Shown: piece after piece, positions 1-7,527 of the stretch
How the letters are laid out: each line of letters opens with the position of its first letter
Position numbering within the stretch: position 1 is the stretch's first letter
Assembly (NCBI RefSeq): GCF_039982735.1
Contig: NZ_JBDWXV010000025.1
Span: forward strand, 88,460 to 152,459
Reading direction: 5' to 3'
Length of the DNA stretch: 64,000 bases
Origin: Saccharospirillum sp039982735
Lineage (GTDB): Bacteria; Pseudomonadota; Gammaproteobacteria; Pseudomonadales; Natronospirillaceae
Notes under the pieces: model-generated
The model's database searches: none
What the model was told of the DNA's origin: nothing
The model's input: only the letters and a program-made list of their open reading frames with translations
Program-made: the position numbers and the translations under genes

Positions 1-1018
1 CCGCACCGAGACCGTACAAGAACGGCCGTCCAATGTAGGTGGATTTCGCACCCAGACACAACGCTTTCAGCATTGCCTGCCCGGTGTGAATGCCGCCATC
101 GATATGCACTTCGATGTCATCACCGACCGCATCCAGAATCGCTGGCAACACTTCAATGGTGGAGGGAACACCATCAAGCTGGCGCCCACCATGATTCGAC
201 ACGACAATAGCGTCGGCGCCGGTTTTTACCGCCAGTTTGGCGTCTTCAGGGTCCATAATGCCTTTCAGAATAATAGGCCCGCCCCAGCGCTCTTTAATCC
301 AGGCGATGTCATCCCACGACAGTTTCGGGTCCAGCTGCTTGGCCGACCATTCCGACAGTGAGGTCATGTTCTCAATGCCTTTAACATGGCCAATTACATT
401 GCCGAACCCCCGCCGTTTCGTGCCCAGCATACGCATCGCCCAGCCTGGCCTTGCCATAATCTGCAACAAGCTGTTCAGACTAAACGACGGAGGCGCGCTG
501 AGGCCATTGCGTACATCTTTATGGCGCTGACCCAGAATCTGAAGATCCAGCGTCACGACCAGGGCGCTACATCCGGCAGCTTTGGCACGGTCGATCAACC
601 GCCCAATAAAATCCCGGTCGCGCATGACATAGAGCTGAAACCAAAAGGGCCTGGCGGTATGTGCCGCCACATCCTCAATCGAACAAATGCTCATGGTCGA
701 CAACGTAAACGGCACACCGGCTTTCTCCGCCGCCCGGGCAGCATGAATCTCGCCATCAGCCCATTGCAAGCCGGTTAACCCCGTCGGCGCCAGCGCCAAG
801 GGCATCGAAACCGTCTGCCCAACCATGGTGGTTTCAAGATTACGGTCACTCATATCAACGGCAACGCGCTGACGATATTTCAGCTTGTCAAAATCTGATG
901 AGTTGGCTCTGTAGGTAGATTCCGTCCATGAGCCGGAATCCGCATAGTCATAAAACATGCGTGGCACACGTCGACGGGCCAGACTTCGGTAATCAAAAAC
1001 ATCACAGGGTTTTGTCAT
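1..1018 (-). CDS. FMN-dependent alpha-hydroxy-acid dehydrogenase (L-lactate dehydrogenase-like), 3' end cut by window
   Basis: I translated this frame directly. It starts MTKPCDVFDYRSLARRRVPR at the ATG at 1018 and stays open to base 1, giving 339 residues of a family that normally runs about 380-400, so the last few dozen residues lie outside. It has the FMN alpha-hydroxy-acid oxidoreductase layout: the early LALAPTGLTG strand, FTLSTMSICSIEDVA, WFQLYV, the IILKGIMDPEDA strand, and the signature VSNHGGRQLDG carrying the active-site histidine that abstracts the substrate alpha-proton. The end reads IGRPFLYGLGA, part of the FMN-phosphate site. Such enzymes oxidise L-lactate, glycolate or mandelate to the 2-oxo acid and feed electrons to the respiratory chain or oxygen. 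LldD-type lactate dehydrogenase is the likeliest role, but substrate cannot be read from the sequence alone. The fold is certain. Confidence 0.92.
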   Translation of the reverse strand, partial: MTKPCDVFDYRSLARRRVPRMFYDYADSGSWTESTYRANSSDFDKLKYRQRVAVDMSDRNLETTMVGQTVSMPLALAPTGLTGLQWADGEIHAARAAEKAGVPFTLSTMSICSIEDVAAHTARPFWFQLYVMRDRDFIGRLIDRAKAAGCSALVVTLDLQILGQRHKDVRNGLSAPPSFSLNSLLQIMARPGWAMRMLGTKRRGFGNVIGHVKGIENMTSLSEWSAKQLDPKLSWDDIAWIKERWGGPIILKGIMDPEDAKLAVKTGADAIVVSNHGGRQLDGVPSTIEVLPAILDAVGDDIEVHIDGGIHTGQAMLKALCLGAKSTYIGRPFLYGLGA

Positions 1019-1101
1019 TTAACTCACTTCCTTAACTCGTTTTCTGCCCACCTCAAGGTGCACTGGTTAGTTTGCGTTCCTACCAAGTCGTCCGTGTCAG
1101 G

Positions 1102-1198
1102 CACCGGGCATGTCTGTTCGGGGTCGGCGTAAATCCATCCATGGAGCCTAGACCGCAGCGTCCCTGCTGCGGACTACCCCGAACAGTCATGCCCGGTA
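1102..1198. repeat. Palindromic intergenic repeat, copy A
   Basis: The outer arms lie at 1102-1124 and 1176-1198 and pair at 21 of 23 positions. Inside is a second hairpin, CCGCAGC/GCTGCGG. The arm start (CACCGGGCATG) and the inner block CCATCCATGGAGCCTAG match copies B, C and D, in the opposite orientation to C and D. It fills the gap between the dehydrogenase and the DMT exporter genes. No open frame of its own. Confidence 0.85.
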
Positions 1199-1253
1199 CC
1201 CGACACTCAGCCAGTGGTTACATGCCAAACTTCAGTTATATTCGATGCAACTA

Positions 1254-2225
1254 TTAATCTGGAGATTGATCATTCGCTTCAATAGTAATCTCCGGATGCG
1301 GGCTCTCAGTAGGCGTGGCGCGTTGCGCCAGATAAGCCCCGGCAATCACCACCAGTGCCCCTGCCAATTGTATGGGAGACAATGCCTCGCCTAACAATAG
1401 CCAGGCCAAAACAATCGCAGTTACCACTTCCAGATAGGCGACGCCGCCCGCAACCGGAGCAGACAACCGGCGAATGGCCGCCACACCGGTTACATAAGCC
1501 AATGCCGTGGCGATCAGCCCCAACCAAACCACAGACACCATGGCCGAGGTTTGCACACCGGCTATGGTGATGTCGCCCGCCAGTATCGACCAGGGCAATG
1601 CCCAGGGCTGGGCAATCAGTGACAGGGACAAGAAGGCTACAACGCCACCAATGGAAATGAGTGCGAGGGGTTCGACATCGTCCTGTGCCGCATCAGACAG
1701 TAAGAAGAAGGAAGCCTGGCCTACTGCAGCACCCGCTGCGAGCAATAAACCGAGTGGATCCAGTACCAACCCGTCCCAGACTTCCAACAGACCCGCCAGG
1801 CCCAGTACGGCCAGCGCAACGCCCAGAATCGCCGAACCGGCTACAGGCTGGCGGCGCACCAGACTGACCCAAAGCAGAACCAGAACGGGGCCGAGGAACT
1901 CAATCAGCAACGCAATGGCAACGGGAATACGGGATACAGCGCCAAAATAAAGCGCCTGAACACCGGCGATGGGGAACACGCCATAGGCGAGCAGCAAACG
2001 CCACTGGGTCCGTAACAAACGCCGGTGATGCCAGGCGACCGGCAACAGTATCAGCACCATGCCCAGCAGTCGCAACCAGGTCACATGCAGCGGTGACATG
2101 CCTGCCACCATCAGCGGTTTGGCAAAGGCGCCAGCCCCACCGAAGGCAAGTGCAGACAGCAGGGCAAAGCCCAGCCCGGTTAATTTCTGGTGGGCTGCGT
2201 CCGGCGCAGTTATGGCAGAGGACAT
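1254..2225 (-). CDS. EamA/DMT-family membrane transporter
   Basis: A 323-residue integral membrane protein with about ten hydrophobic segments arranged as two homologous EamA halves. The first half begins ALLSALAFGGAGAFAK and contains IPVAIALLIEFLGPVLVLLW; the second ends AYLEVVTAIVLAWLLLGE, the usual second-repeat ending. The spacing and the LIEFLGPV segment resemble the RhtA/YddG branch, which exports amino acids such as threonine and homoserine, but substrate is inference. The frame is open 26 codons further upstream. I prefer the ATG at 2225 because the protein then begins with a short hydrophilic leader directly before TM1, as in the family; no strong ribosome-binding site marks either start. 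It reads in the same direction as the DUF1761 gene, whose stop lies 84 bases upstream. Confidence 0.9.
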   Translation of the reverse strand: MSSAITAPDAAHQKLTGLGFALLSALAFGGAGAFAKPLMVAGMSPLHVTWLRLLGMVLILLPVAWHHRRLLRTQWRLLLAYGVFPIAGVQALYFGAVSRIPVAIALLIEFLGPVLVLLWVSLVRRQPVAGSAILGVALAVLGLAGLLEVWDGLVLDPLGLLLAAGAAVGQASFFLLSDAAQDDVEPLALISIGGVVAFLSLSLIAQPWALPWSILAGDITIAGVQTSAMVSVVWLGLIATALAYVTGVAAIRRLSAPVAGGVAYLEVVTAIVLAWLLLGEALSPIQLAGALVVIAGAYLAQRATPTESPHPEITIEANDQSPD

Positions 2226-2309
2226 GGTTCGGATTCGGGTTACAAAATGAACCCGGAGTCTACTCCGGCAGACGCCTGAATGCATCTGCACGGAGCGTTG
2301 CAACAGCCG

Positions 2310-2717
2310 TTATCGCCAGGCGCCCAGTATCAGCCCCATCAGCGTGAAGACAACCGTCCAGTAGCCACCATGAATCAGAATATAGCGCCAGCTGCGCTGT
2401 TCAAACAGCCCGGTTACACCAAAGGCAAACAGCAACCAGCCAAAGCCGGTAAAAAAGCCATAAAGGGCACCGGTGCCAGCGTTAATCTCGGGCGTATTCA
2501 GAAACATGGCCAGGCAATAAGCCATGATCAGCAAAAAGATAAACGACAGCCCAAAGATTTTGGGCATGTTGGCCGATTTTATTTTTTCTTCGTCCAGTCC
2601 GGCTTCACGCATCCAGACATTGGCAAACAACAGGGGGGAATACCAGAGGGCGCCAACGGCGAAGCCGATGAGTGACGCCAACAGAATTGCCCAGATGTTC
2701 AAGGTTGCTACGTCCAT
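2310..2717 (-). CDS. DUF1761-family membrane protein
   Basis: A 135-residue protein with four predicted membrane segments. The conserved start of the family is visible: ASLIGFAVGALWYSPLLF followed by a WMREAGLDEEKIK amphipathic stretch, then MPKIFGLSFIFLLIMAYCLA. Length and pattern fit DUF1761 closely. The start is supported by AAAGGAGA about eight bases before the ATG. The function of the family is unknown. Because it lies just upstream of the DMT exporter in the same direction it may share its transcript. An 11-base inverted repeat sits just 5' of this gene. Confidence 0.88.
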   Translation of the reverse strand: MDVATLNIWAILLASLIGFAVGALWYSPLLFANVWMREAGLDEEKIKSANMPKIFGLSFIFLLIMAYCLAMFLNTPEINAGTGALYGFFTGFGWLLFAFGVTGLFEQRSWRYILIHGGYWTVVFTLMGLILGAWR

Positions 2718-2736
2718 TCCGCTGTCTCCTTTAGGG

Positions 2737-2777
2737 AGCCTCTGAATAACTCCCTCAGGGTTAGTGATTCAGAGGCT
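2737..2777. repeat. Inverted repeat with 11-base perfect arms
   Basis: AGCCTCTGAAT at 2737-2747 pairs exactly with ATTCAGAGGCT at 2767-2777 across a 19-base loop that itself contains CCCTCAGGG. It lies in the 291-base divergent gap between the DUF1761 gene and the MoaD-like gene. There is no T-run and it lies upstream of both genes, so it is not an obvious terminator. It may be an operator, a leader hairpin or a tiny miniature-element remnant. Confidence 0.6.
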
Positions 2778-3008
2778 TCTAAGTTTTGTTGTTGCAAGCC
2801 AACCTCCGGGAAGCCCCTGGCTTGGTCATTGAGTATAGAACGAGCGCGTCAGGACGGAAGAAATAATGCGGCCATTTCAGGGCCGCTTTAAGAGGCAGTT
2901 CGCGCTGAATAACCCGCTCTCCCTCTGCGATATTCGCGCGAATGAACCACAGGACAATGCCTAAAAGCTAGGCTATGCTGGCCAAATTGTCGCAACCGGG
3001 CAAAAACC

Positions 3009-3278
3009 ATGATCACCGTTACCTTCACGCCCAATCTGCAACGTCATGTGGCGAGTCCACCCCGCGGACTTCAGGCAAACACCGTTGCCGATGCGCTGCA
3101 CCAAATTTTTGCCAAAAACCCAACGCTCGCAGGCTACATTCTGGATGACCAGCACCGGCTGCGGAAAAACATCGCTGTCTTTATTGACGGCACCCTGATT
3201 CAGGATCGCAACACCCTGTCCGACTCACTGCAGCCGTCGTCTGATGTGCAGGTGTTGCAAGCGCTCTCCGGTGGCTGA
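3009..3278 (+). CDS. MoaD/ThiS-like ubiquitin-fold sulfur-carrier protein
   Basis: An 89-residue protein with the beta-grasp pattern of MoaD and ThiS: an ITVTFTPNLQRHV first strand, a central helix around NTVADALHQIF, FIDGTLIQD, and an exact C-terminal LSGG. The terminal Gly-Gly is the part adenylated and thiocarboxylated by a ThiF/MoeB-type E1 enzyme in known relatives. There is no molybdopterin or thiamin gene nearby. Instead it is followed 38 bases later by a BNR propeller gene in the same direction, an arrangement I associate with a separate, poorly characterised MoaD-like subfamily. The role is therefore open: sulfur transfer, protein conjugation, or a non-catalytic partner of the propeller protein. 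Confidence 0.85.
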   Translation: MITVTFTPNLQRHVASPPRGLQANTVADALHQIFAKNPTLAGYILDDQHRLRKNIAVFIDGTLIQDRNTLSDSLQPSSDVQVLQALSGG

Positions 3279-3316
3279 TACACCGGGACACAACAACAAA
3301 AGCGGGGGAGACTCCC

Positions 3317-4399
3317 ATGAACGAAACCGTGCACATCGGCACCCGAAAAGGGTTATTTCAATTCACGCGCACTGCCCCTGGCCAGTGGCAACGCAGCGAG
3401 ACGGCCTTTCTCGGCGACCCGGTCACCATGGTGCTGACCGACCCGCGCACGGGCGACCGCTATGCCGGGCTGAACCACGGTCATTTCGGCGTAAAACTGC
3501 ATGCGGCCCGGGCAGGCACCAATGAATGGAAGGAAATTGGCACACCGGCCTTCCCGAAGGTGGAAGACGGCGACGGACCTACGGTCGAACTGATCTGGGA
3601 ACTGGTAACAGGCGGGGATGATGAACCCGGCACCCTATGGGCAGGCACCATTCCGGGCGGTCTGTTCAAATCGACCGACAACGGTGAAAGCTGGCGACTG
3701 ATCGACGCGCTCTGGCAAAAACCGGAGCGCGATAAATGGTTTGGTGGCGGTTACGACAAACCCGGTATTCACTCCATTTGCGTACACCCTCACGACAGCA
3801 ACACCATTCGGCTGGCCATTTCCTGCGGCGGCGTTTGGGAGAGCACCAACGGTGGAAAAACCTGGCAGCAAACCGGCCAGGGCTTGCGAGCGGCTTTCAT
3901 GCCACCCGAGCTGGCCTACGACCCGGTCTCACAAGACCCCCACCGCATGGTGCAATGCCCGGCGTCGCCCGACCACCTGTGGATACAGCATCACAATGGC
4001 ATTTTCCGCTCAGAAGACGGTGGCCATAACTGGACCGAATTCACCGACGTCTCACCCTCTGTATTCGGCTTTGCTGTCGCGGTTCACCCAACCCAACCCG
4101 ATACCGCCTGGTTCGTACCCGCGATCAAAGATGAGCATCGCATCCCGGTAGACGCCCAGCTGGTGGTCACCCGCACCAGAGACGGCGGCAAAACCGTCGA
4201 AACCCTCACCCGGGGCCTACCCGAAGAACCCGCCTACGACCTGATCTACCGCCATAGCCTGGACATAGACGCCAGCGGCGACCTGCTCGCCTTCGGGTCC
4301 ACCACCGGCAACCTCTGGGTCAGTGAAGACCAGGGCGACCACTGGCAATGCCTGTCAAAGCACTTGCCGCCCATCAATGTGGTGCGGTTTGATCCGTAA
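3317..4399 (+). CDS. BNR/Asp-box beta-propeller protein (sialidase-like repeats)
   Basis: A 360-residue protein with no signal peptide. At least four Asp-box-like repeats are visible along the chain: STDNGESWR, STNGGKTWQ, SEDGGHNWT and SEDQGDHWQ, plus a looser TRDGGKTVE. These are the turns of a beta-propeller as in sialidases and VPS10-like domains. The catalytic arginine triad of true sialidases cannot be recognised, so enzymatic activity is not implied. The start at 3317 follows GGGGGAG eight bases upstream. It sits directly behind the MoaD-like gene and is probably cotranscribed. The pairing suggests a shared cytoplasmic role; what it is I cannot say. Confidence 0.85.
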   Translation: MNETVHIGTRKGLFQFTRTAPGQWQRSETAFLGDPVTMVLTDPRTGDRYAGLNHGHFGVKLHAARAGTNEWKEIGTPAFPKVEDGDGPTVELIWELVTGGDDEPGTLWAGTIPGGLFKSTDNGESWRLIDALWQKPERDKWFGGGYDKPGIHSICVHPHDSNTIRLAISCGGVWESTNGGKTWQQTGQGLRAAFMPPELAYDPVSQDPHRMVQCPASPDHLWIQHHNGIFRSEDGGHNWTEFTDVSPSVFGFAVAVHPTQPDTAWFVPAIKDEHRIPVDAQLVVTRTRDGGKTVETLTRGLPEEPAYDLIYRHSLDIDASGDLLAFGSTTGNLWVSEDQGDHWQCLSKHLPPINVVRFDP

Positions 4400-4468
4400 A
4401 TTGGGATGATGCCTTGGCTTCCTTCACTGGAGTTGAGGTTTGCTTGATTGCCTGTATGTCGTGCCAGA

Positions 4469-4651
4469 TGCCGGGTATACCTATCCGGGGTCGGTGTAGA
4501 TCCATCAATGGCGGTCCGACGTCTCGGGCCTAGACCGCATGATATGAATCCCATCCGTGGGATTCACCCTTCGGGCTCGCTTCGCTCATGCTAAAACGCT
4601 CCAGGCGTTTTAGTCCATGCTGCGGACTACCCCGGATAGGTATACCCGGCA
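4469..4651. repeat. Palindromic intergenic repeat, copy B (with internal insertion)
   Basis: The outer arms at 4469-4491 and 4629-4651 are perfect 23-base inverted repeats, the best pairing of any copy. Near the right arm it keeps the TGCGGACTACCCC junction also seen in copy A. The internal hairpin arm is interrupted by about 80 extra bases (see 4546-4613). It lies between the BNR gene and the CDF transporter gene, which converge here. Confidence 0.88.
4546..4613. repeat. Extra double-hairpin segment nested in repeat copy B
   Basis: Two hairpins are present only in this copy: GAATCCC/GGGATTC at 4546-4565 and CTAAAACGC/GCGTTTTAG at 4591-4613, joined by a CTTCGGGCTCGCTTCGCTC linker. They sit within what is a short simple loop in copies A and D. 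This looks like one repeat inserted in another or an expanded stem. Confidence 0.6.
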
Positions 4652-4686
4652 CCCGTCACTTGGTTTTTTGCCAATTCCAAGCTTAG

Positions 4687-5307
4687 TTATTGAGTTACCT
4701 CAAGACGCAACTCACCCATAGCCTGACGAATAATACTGACGCTCGATTTCAAAAAGAGCCCGGCCATCAGCGCTGCCACCACCAGATCCGGCCAGGGGCT
4801 GGCCGTGAACGCCACCAATACAGCGGCACCGATTACCGCCACGTTGCCAATCGCATCATTGCGGCTGCACAACCAGACGGAACGGACGTTGGCATCGCCA
4901 TCCCGGTAACGCAGCAGGATCAGAACGCTGGCCAGGTTTGCCACCAGGGCCATCACACCGATAGCACCCATAATGCCAGCGCTGGGAACGCCCAGAATCC
5001 ACACTTGCCAGATCGTTGAACCCAGCACCCAAACCCCCATCAGCGCCAGACTAATACCCTTTAACAAGGCCGCACTGGCACGGGTTCGCAGTGACCGGCC
5101 AATCACCCACAGGCTTAGGCCATAGGTCAGTGCATCGCCGAGAAAATCCAGCGCATCGGCCTTCAGCGCCTGCGAACCCGCCCAGGCACCGCCGAGTAGT
5201 TCGACCACAAACATAGCCGCGTTAATGACGATAACGGCCACCAAGGCTTGCCGGTAGCCCCGGGTAGTGCCATCAAAGTTATTGGTTCCACAACACTGCT
5301 GACCCAT
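4687..5307 (-). CDS. Short cation diffusion facilitator-type metal transporter
   Basis: A 206-residue membrane protein with about six hydrophobic segments and no C-terminal cytoplasmic domain, so it is shorter than the usual 300-residue CDF proteins. The TM2 motif ALKADALDFLGDA and TM5 motif RNDAIGNVAVI occupy the positions of the CDF metal site. TM2 keeps its two aspartates; TM5 has Asn-Asp rather than His/Asp. The N-terminus carries a Cys-Cys pair (MGQQCCG). I chose the ATG at 5307 because GAGGA lies about seven bases upstream. It is divergent from a MerR-type metal regulator, with a MerR-style promoter between them, so metal-induced export (zinc, cadmium, lead or cobalt) is likely. The exact metal is unknown. 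Confidence 0.85.
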   Translation of the reverse strand: MGQQCCGTNNFDGTTRGYRQALVAVIVINAAMFVVELLGGAWAGSQALKADALDFLGDALTYGLSLWVIGRSLRTRASAALLKGISLALMGVWVLGSTIWQVWILGVPSAGIMGAIGVMALVANLASVLILLRYRDGDANVRSVWLCSRNDAIGNVAVIGAAVLVAFTASPWPDLVVAALMAGLFLKSSVSIIRQAMGELRLEVTQ

Positions 5308-5340
5308 GGTGATTCCTCGCAATTGTTCAACACAGAGCCC

Positions 5341-5371
5341 AGTCTATTAGCTACAATGATTGTAGGTTCAA
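5341..5371 (-). promoter_or_regulatory. MerR-type promoter for the CDF transporter gene
   Basis: Reading the minus strand, TTGAAC (5371-5366) and TAGACT (5346-5341) form -35 and -10 boxes separated by 19 bases, the over-long spacing typical of MerR-activated promoters. Centred in the spacer is a perfect dyad, CTACAAT-G-ATTGTAG minus its centre base (5351-5365). The start codon follows about 34 bases later. This is a sequence-based prediction. Confidence 0.72.
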
Positions 5372-5397
5372 GCACTTTTTTTAAGGAGTGTCCAAGC

Positions 5398-5856
5398 ATG
5401 CAGCATTACAGCATCGGCCAGCTGGCCAAACGCCTGAACTGCGCTGTTCAGACGCTGCGGTATTACGAGAGTATAGGCCTGGTCGCACCGCCGCACCGCA
5501 CCGAGGGCAACCAACGGCGCTACAGCGATGCCCACCTGAACCAGCTGCGCTTCATTCGCCATGCACGGGAACTCGGCTTCTCACTCGAGGCCATCAAATC
5601 CCTGCTGCGCCTGTCGCGCCACGCCGACGAGCCCTGCCATGAGGCCAACGCCATTGCCGAAGAGCAACTGACAGCTGTACGCTCGAGGATCGCCCGGCTG
5701 CAGGCACTGGAGGAGGAATTATCCCGAATGGTAGGGGTCTGTGAAGGCAATACAGTGGAGCATTGCCGGGTCATTGAAGTGCTGGAAAACCATGCTTTGT
5801 GCTTGCATGACCACGACGATGTGAACCTCGAAAAGTCTCTGGCAAACGACTCATAA
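5398..5856 (+). CDS. MerR-family metal-responsive regulator (CadR/PbrR/ZntR type)
   Basis: A 152-residue regulator. The N-terminal winged helix-turn-helix is clear (YSIGQLAKRLNCAVQTLRYYE, then RRYSDAHLNQLRFI), followed by the long dimerisation helix. Cysteines at about residues 80, 115 and 123 sit where CadR, PbrR and ZntR bind metal at the end of that helix, and the tail is His/Asp-rich (CLHDHDD). AAGGAG lies about ten bases before the ATG at 5398. It is divergent from the CDF exporter and should bind the dyad at 5351-5365, twisting that promoter on metal binding. Zinc, cadmium and lead are all possible ligands. Confidence 0.9.
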   Translation: MQHYSIGQLAKRLNCAVQTLRYYESIGLVAPPHRTEGNQRRYSDAHLNQLRFIRHARELGFSLEAIKSLLRLSRHADEPCHEANAIAEEQLTAVRSRIARLQALEEELSRMVGVCEGNTVEHCRVIEVLENHALCLHDHDDVNLEKSLANDS

Positions 5857-5865
5857 ACTGAGTAC

Positions 5866-6264
5866 CTAGCCCTGCTTTCTGGCCAGTGCCGCCCGACAAT
5901 CCCGTTCCGCCTGCTCCAGCTCCTGTAAGGTTTTCTCGAGATCCTCCTTCTGTTGCAGCAGCGTCTCCCGATGTTCGGTCAGGGTTTTCAGATACTGTTC
6001 CAACTGCGGAATTTCATCTTCGGGGGTTTCATAGGCGGTGACCAGCTGCTGAATTTCATCCAGGCTGAAGCCCAGGCGTTTGCCTCGCAATATAAGCACC
6101 AGACGAGCGCGGTCGCGCTTGTGATAGATGCGGCGCTGGCCATCACGTTCGGGGGTAAGCAGGCCTCTGTCTTCGTAAAAACGAATGGTGCGAGTGGTCA
6201 CGTCAAACTCACCGGCCAGGTCGCGGATGCTGAAAGTTTGCAATTCGGGTGTCGCTTTATTCAT
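5866..6264 (-). CDS. MerR-family regulator, LiuR-like
   Basis: A 132-residue MerR protein whose DNA-binding domain reads FSIRDLAGEFDVTTRTIRFY, with RDRARLVLILRGKRLGFSL after it. This closely resembles LiuR, the regulator of branched-chain amino acid and fatty-acid degradation genes. The C-terminus is a long coiled coil (LTEHRETLLQQKEDLEKTL) with no metal-binding cysteine cluster. I start it at the ATG at 6264, where the family alignment begins; the frame is open 13 codons further. It converges on the metal regulator, with only nine bases between stops. It diverges from the acyl-CoA dehydrogenase and mutase genes, which fit as regulatory targets (inference). Confidence 0.85.
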   Translation of the reverse strand: MNKATPELQTFSIRDLAGEFDVTTRTIRFYEDRGLLTPERDGQRRIYHKRDRARLVLILRGKRLGFSLDEIQQLVTAYETPEDEIPQLEQYLKTLTEHRETLLQQKEDLEKTLQELEQAERDCRAALARKQG

Positions 6265-6638
6265 GAGATCAGGGACTTCAGGTAATAAATCACAGGTCAC
6301 CACTACAATACGGATACCACAAAAAGTGGGGTCTGATCATCTAGTTTGGGTTGGCAACCAACTAAGTGCGGGTACCGGGTGTGCTTATCCGGGGAAGTCT
6401 GAGGCATGGATGCCGAAGCCTAGGCCCCATGGACGGGTTGAGTGGGCGGCATTCCGCCCGACCCCGGAGAAGCATACCCGGTATCCAGCACGAGCTCATG
6501 CCACAACGCCTAGCTCAGACTGTTTGCCAGAGTTTACGCACGCCTCATCACGCATGGTTCGCTACAAGTTGACGTTAACGTAAACGAAAACTAGCCTCGG
6601 GATCAATAAAAATTACAGCTCATCCACAGGATCCCTCT
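6265..6638. other. 374-base divergent intergenic region
   Basis: This gap separates the LiuR-like gene from the hydroxyacyl-CoA dehydrogenase gene. It contains repeat copy C (6373-6483) and, nearer the dehydrogenase, an A+T-richer stretch around 6560-6630 likely to hold its promoter. I could not pick out a convincing LiuR operator or a credible small open frame. Confidence 0.5.
6373..6483. repeat. Palindromic intergenic repeat, copy C
   Basis: The outer arms 6373-6394 and 6462-6483 pair at 20 of 22 positions. Inside are GGCAT/ATGCC and GGGCGG/CCGCCC hairpins separated by the shared block CCTAGGCCCCATGGACGG. Orientation is the same as copy D. Copy A carries a different first inner stem that also pairs, so the stems vary while pairing is retained. 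Confidence 0.85.
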
Positions 6639-7514
6639 ATGACGACGACTGCGTTCAGTACCGACTCACTTCAAACTATCGGTGTTCTGGGGGCCGGTAC
6701 CATGGGCCATGGCATCGCCCAGGTGTTTGCCCAGAGTGGCTATACCGTTCATCTCGTCGATAACCAGCAGGCCCAACTTGAAACCGCTTTAAAAGCCGTC
6801 GACCGCAGCCTGGGCAAGTTCGTAGAGAAGGGGAAACTGACGGCCGACCAGCATTCAGCCAGCCTGGGCCGATTGCACACCCATACCGACCTTGAGGCGT
6901 TTGCCGGTTGCGACCTGGTGGTCGAGGCCATTACCGAGAACGAAACGGTGAAAATCGACCTGTTTCGCAAGCTCGATGCCCTCTGCCCAGCCGAAACGCT
7001 GTTTGCCTCCAACACCAGCGCTATTTCCCTCACGCGCATGGCCGCAGCAACCTCCCGGCCCGATCGTTTTATGGGCATGCATTTCATGAACCCGGTGCCG
7101 CTGATGCAACTGGTGGAACTGATCAGGGCGCTGCAAACCTCAGATGAAACCTTCAATGCCATTAAATCGCTCAGCGAACAACTGGGTAAAACACCCATCG
7201 AAGTGCGAGACGCGCCGGGCTTTGTGTCGAACCGCATTTTAATGCCGATGATCAACGAAGCCATTTTCACATTATACGAAGGCGTCGCCGAGGCCGAGGC
7301 CATCGATTCGGTGATGACACTGGGCATGAACCACCCGATGGGCCCGCTGAAACTCGCCGACATGATCGGGCTCGATACCTGTCTGTTCATCATGAACGTC
7401 TTGCACGACGGTTTTAAAGACCCGAAATACCGGCCCTGCCCGCTGCTGGTTCAGATGGTGGATGCCGGCTATACCGGGCGCAAGAGTCGGCGTGGTTTTT
7501 ACAGCTACGACTAA
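6639..7514 (+). CDS. 3-hydroxybutyryl-CoA (3-hydroxyacyl-CoA) dehydrogenase
   Basis: A 291-residue NAD-dependent dehydrogenase that oxidises 3-hydroxyacyl-CoA to 3-ketoacyl-CoA. The Rossmann motif IGVLGAGTMGHGIAQVFAQS is at residues 13-32, the VVEAITEN segment follows, and the active-site region MGMHFMNPVPLMQLVE carries the catalytic histidine; DAPGFVSNRILMPMINEA begins the C-terminal helical domain. Its length matches stand-alone Hbd/PaaH/MmgB enzymes. It lies between the LiuR-like regulator and the fused mutase, which suggests work in branched or short-chain acyl-CoA degradation. Repeat copies C and E flank it on either side. Confidence 0.94.
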   Translation: MTTTAFSTDSLQTIGVLGAGTMGHGIAQVFAQSGYTVHLVDNQQAQLETALKAVDRSLGKFVEKGKLTADQHSASLGRLHTHTDLEAFAGCDLVVEAITENETVKIDLFRKLDALCPAETLFASNTSAISLTRMAAATSRPDRFMGMHFMNPVPLMQLVELIRALQTSDETFNAIKSLSEQLGKTPIEVRDAPGFVSNRILMPMINEAIFTLYEGVAEAEAIDSVMTLGMNHPMGPLKLADMIGLDTCLFIMNVLHDGFKDPKYRPCPLLVQMVDAGYTGRKSRRGFYSYD

Positions 7515-7527
7515 ATTTCTCGGACTA

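Noticed and set aside
1072..1257. 61-codon plus-strand open frame
   Set aside because: It is the translation of repeat copy A; similar frames appear over the other repeat copies.
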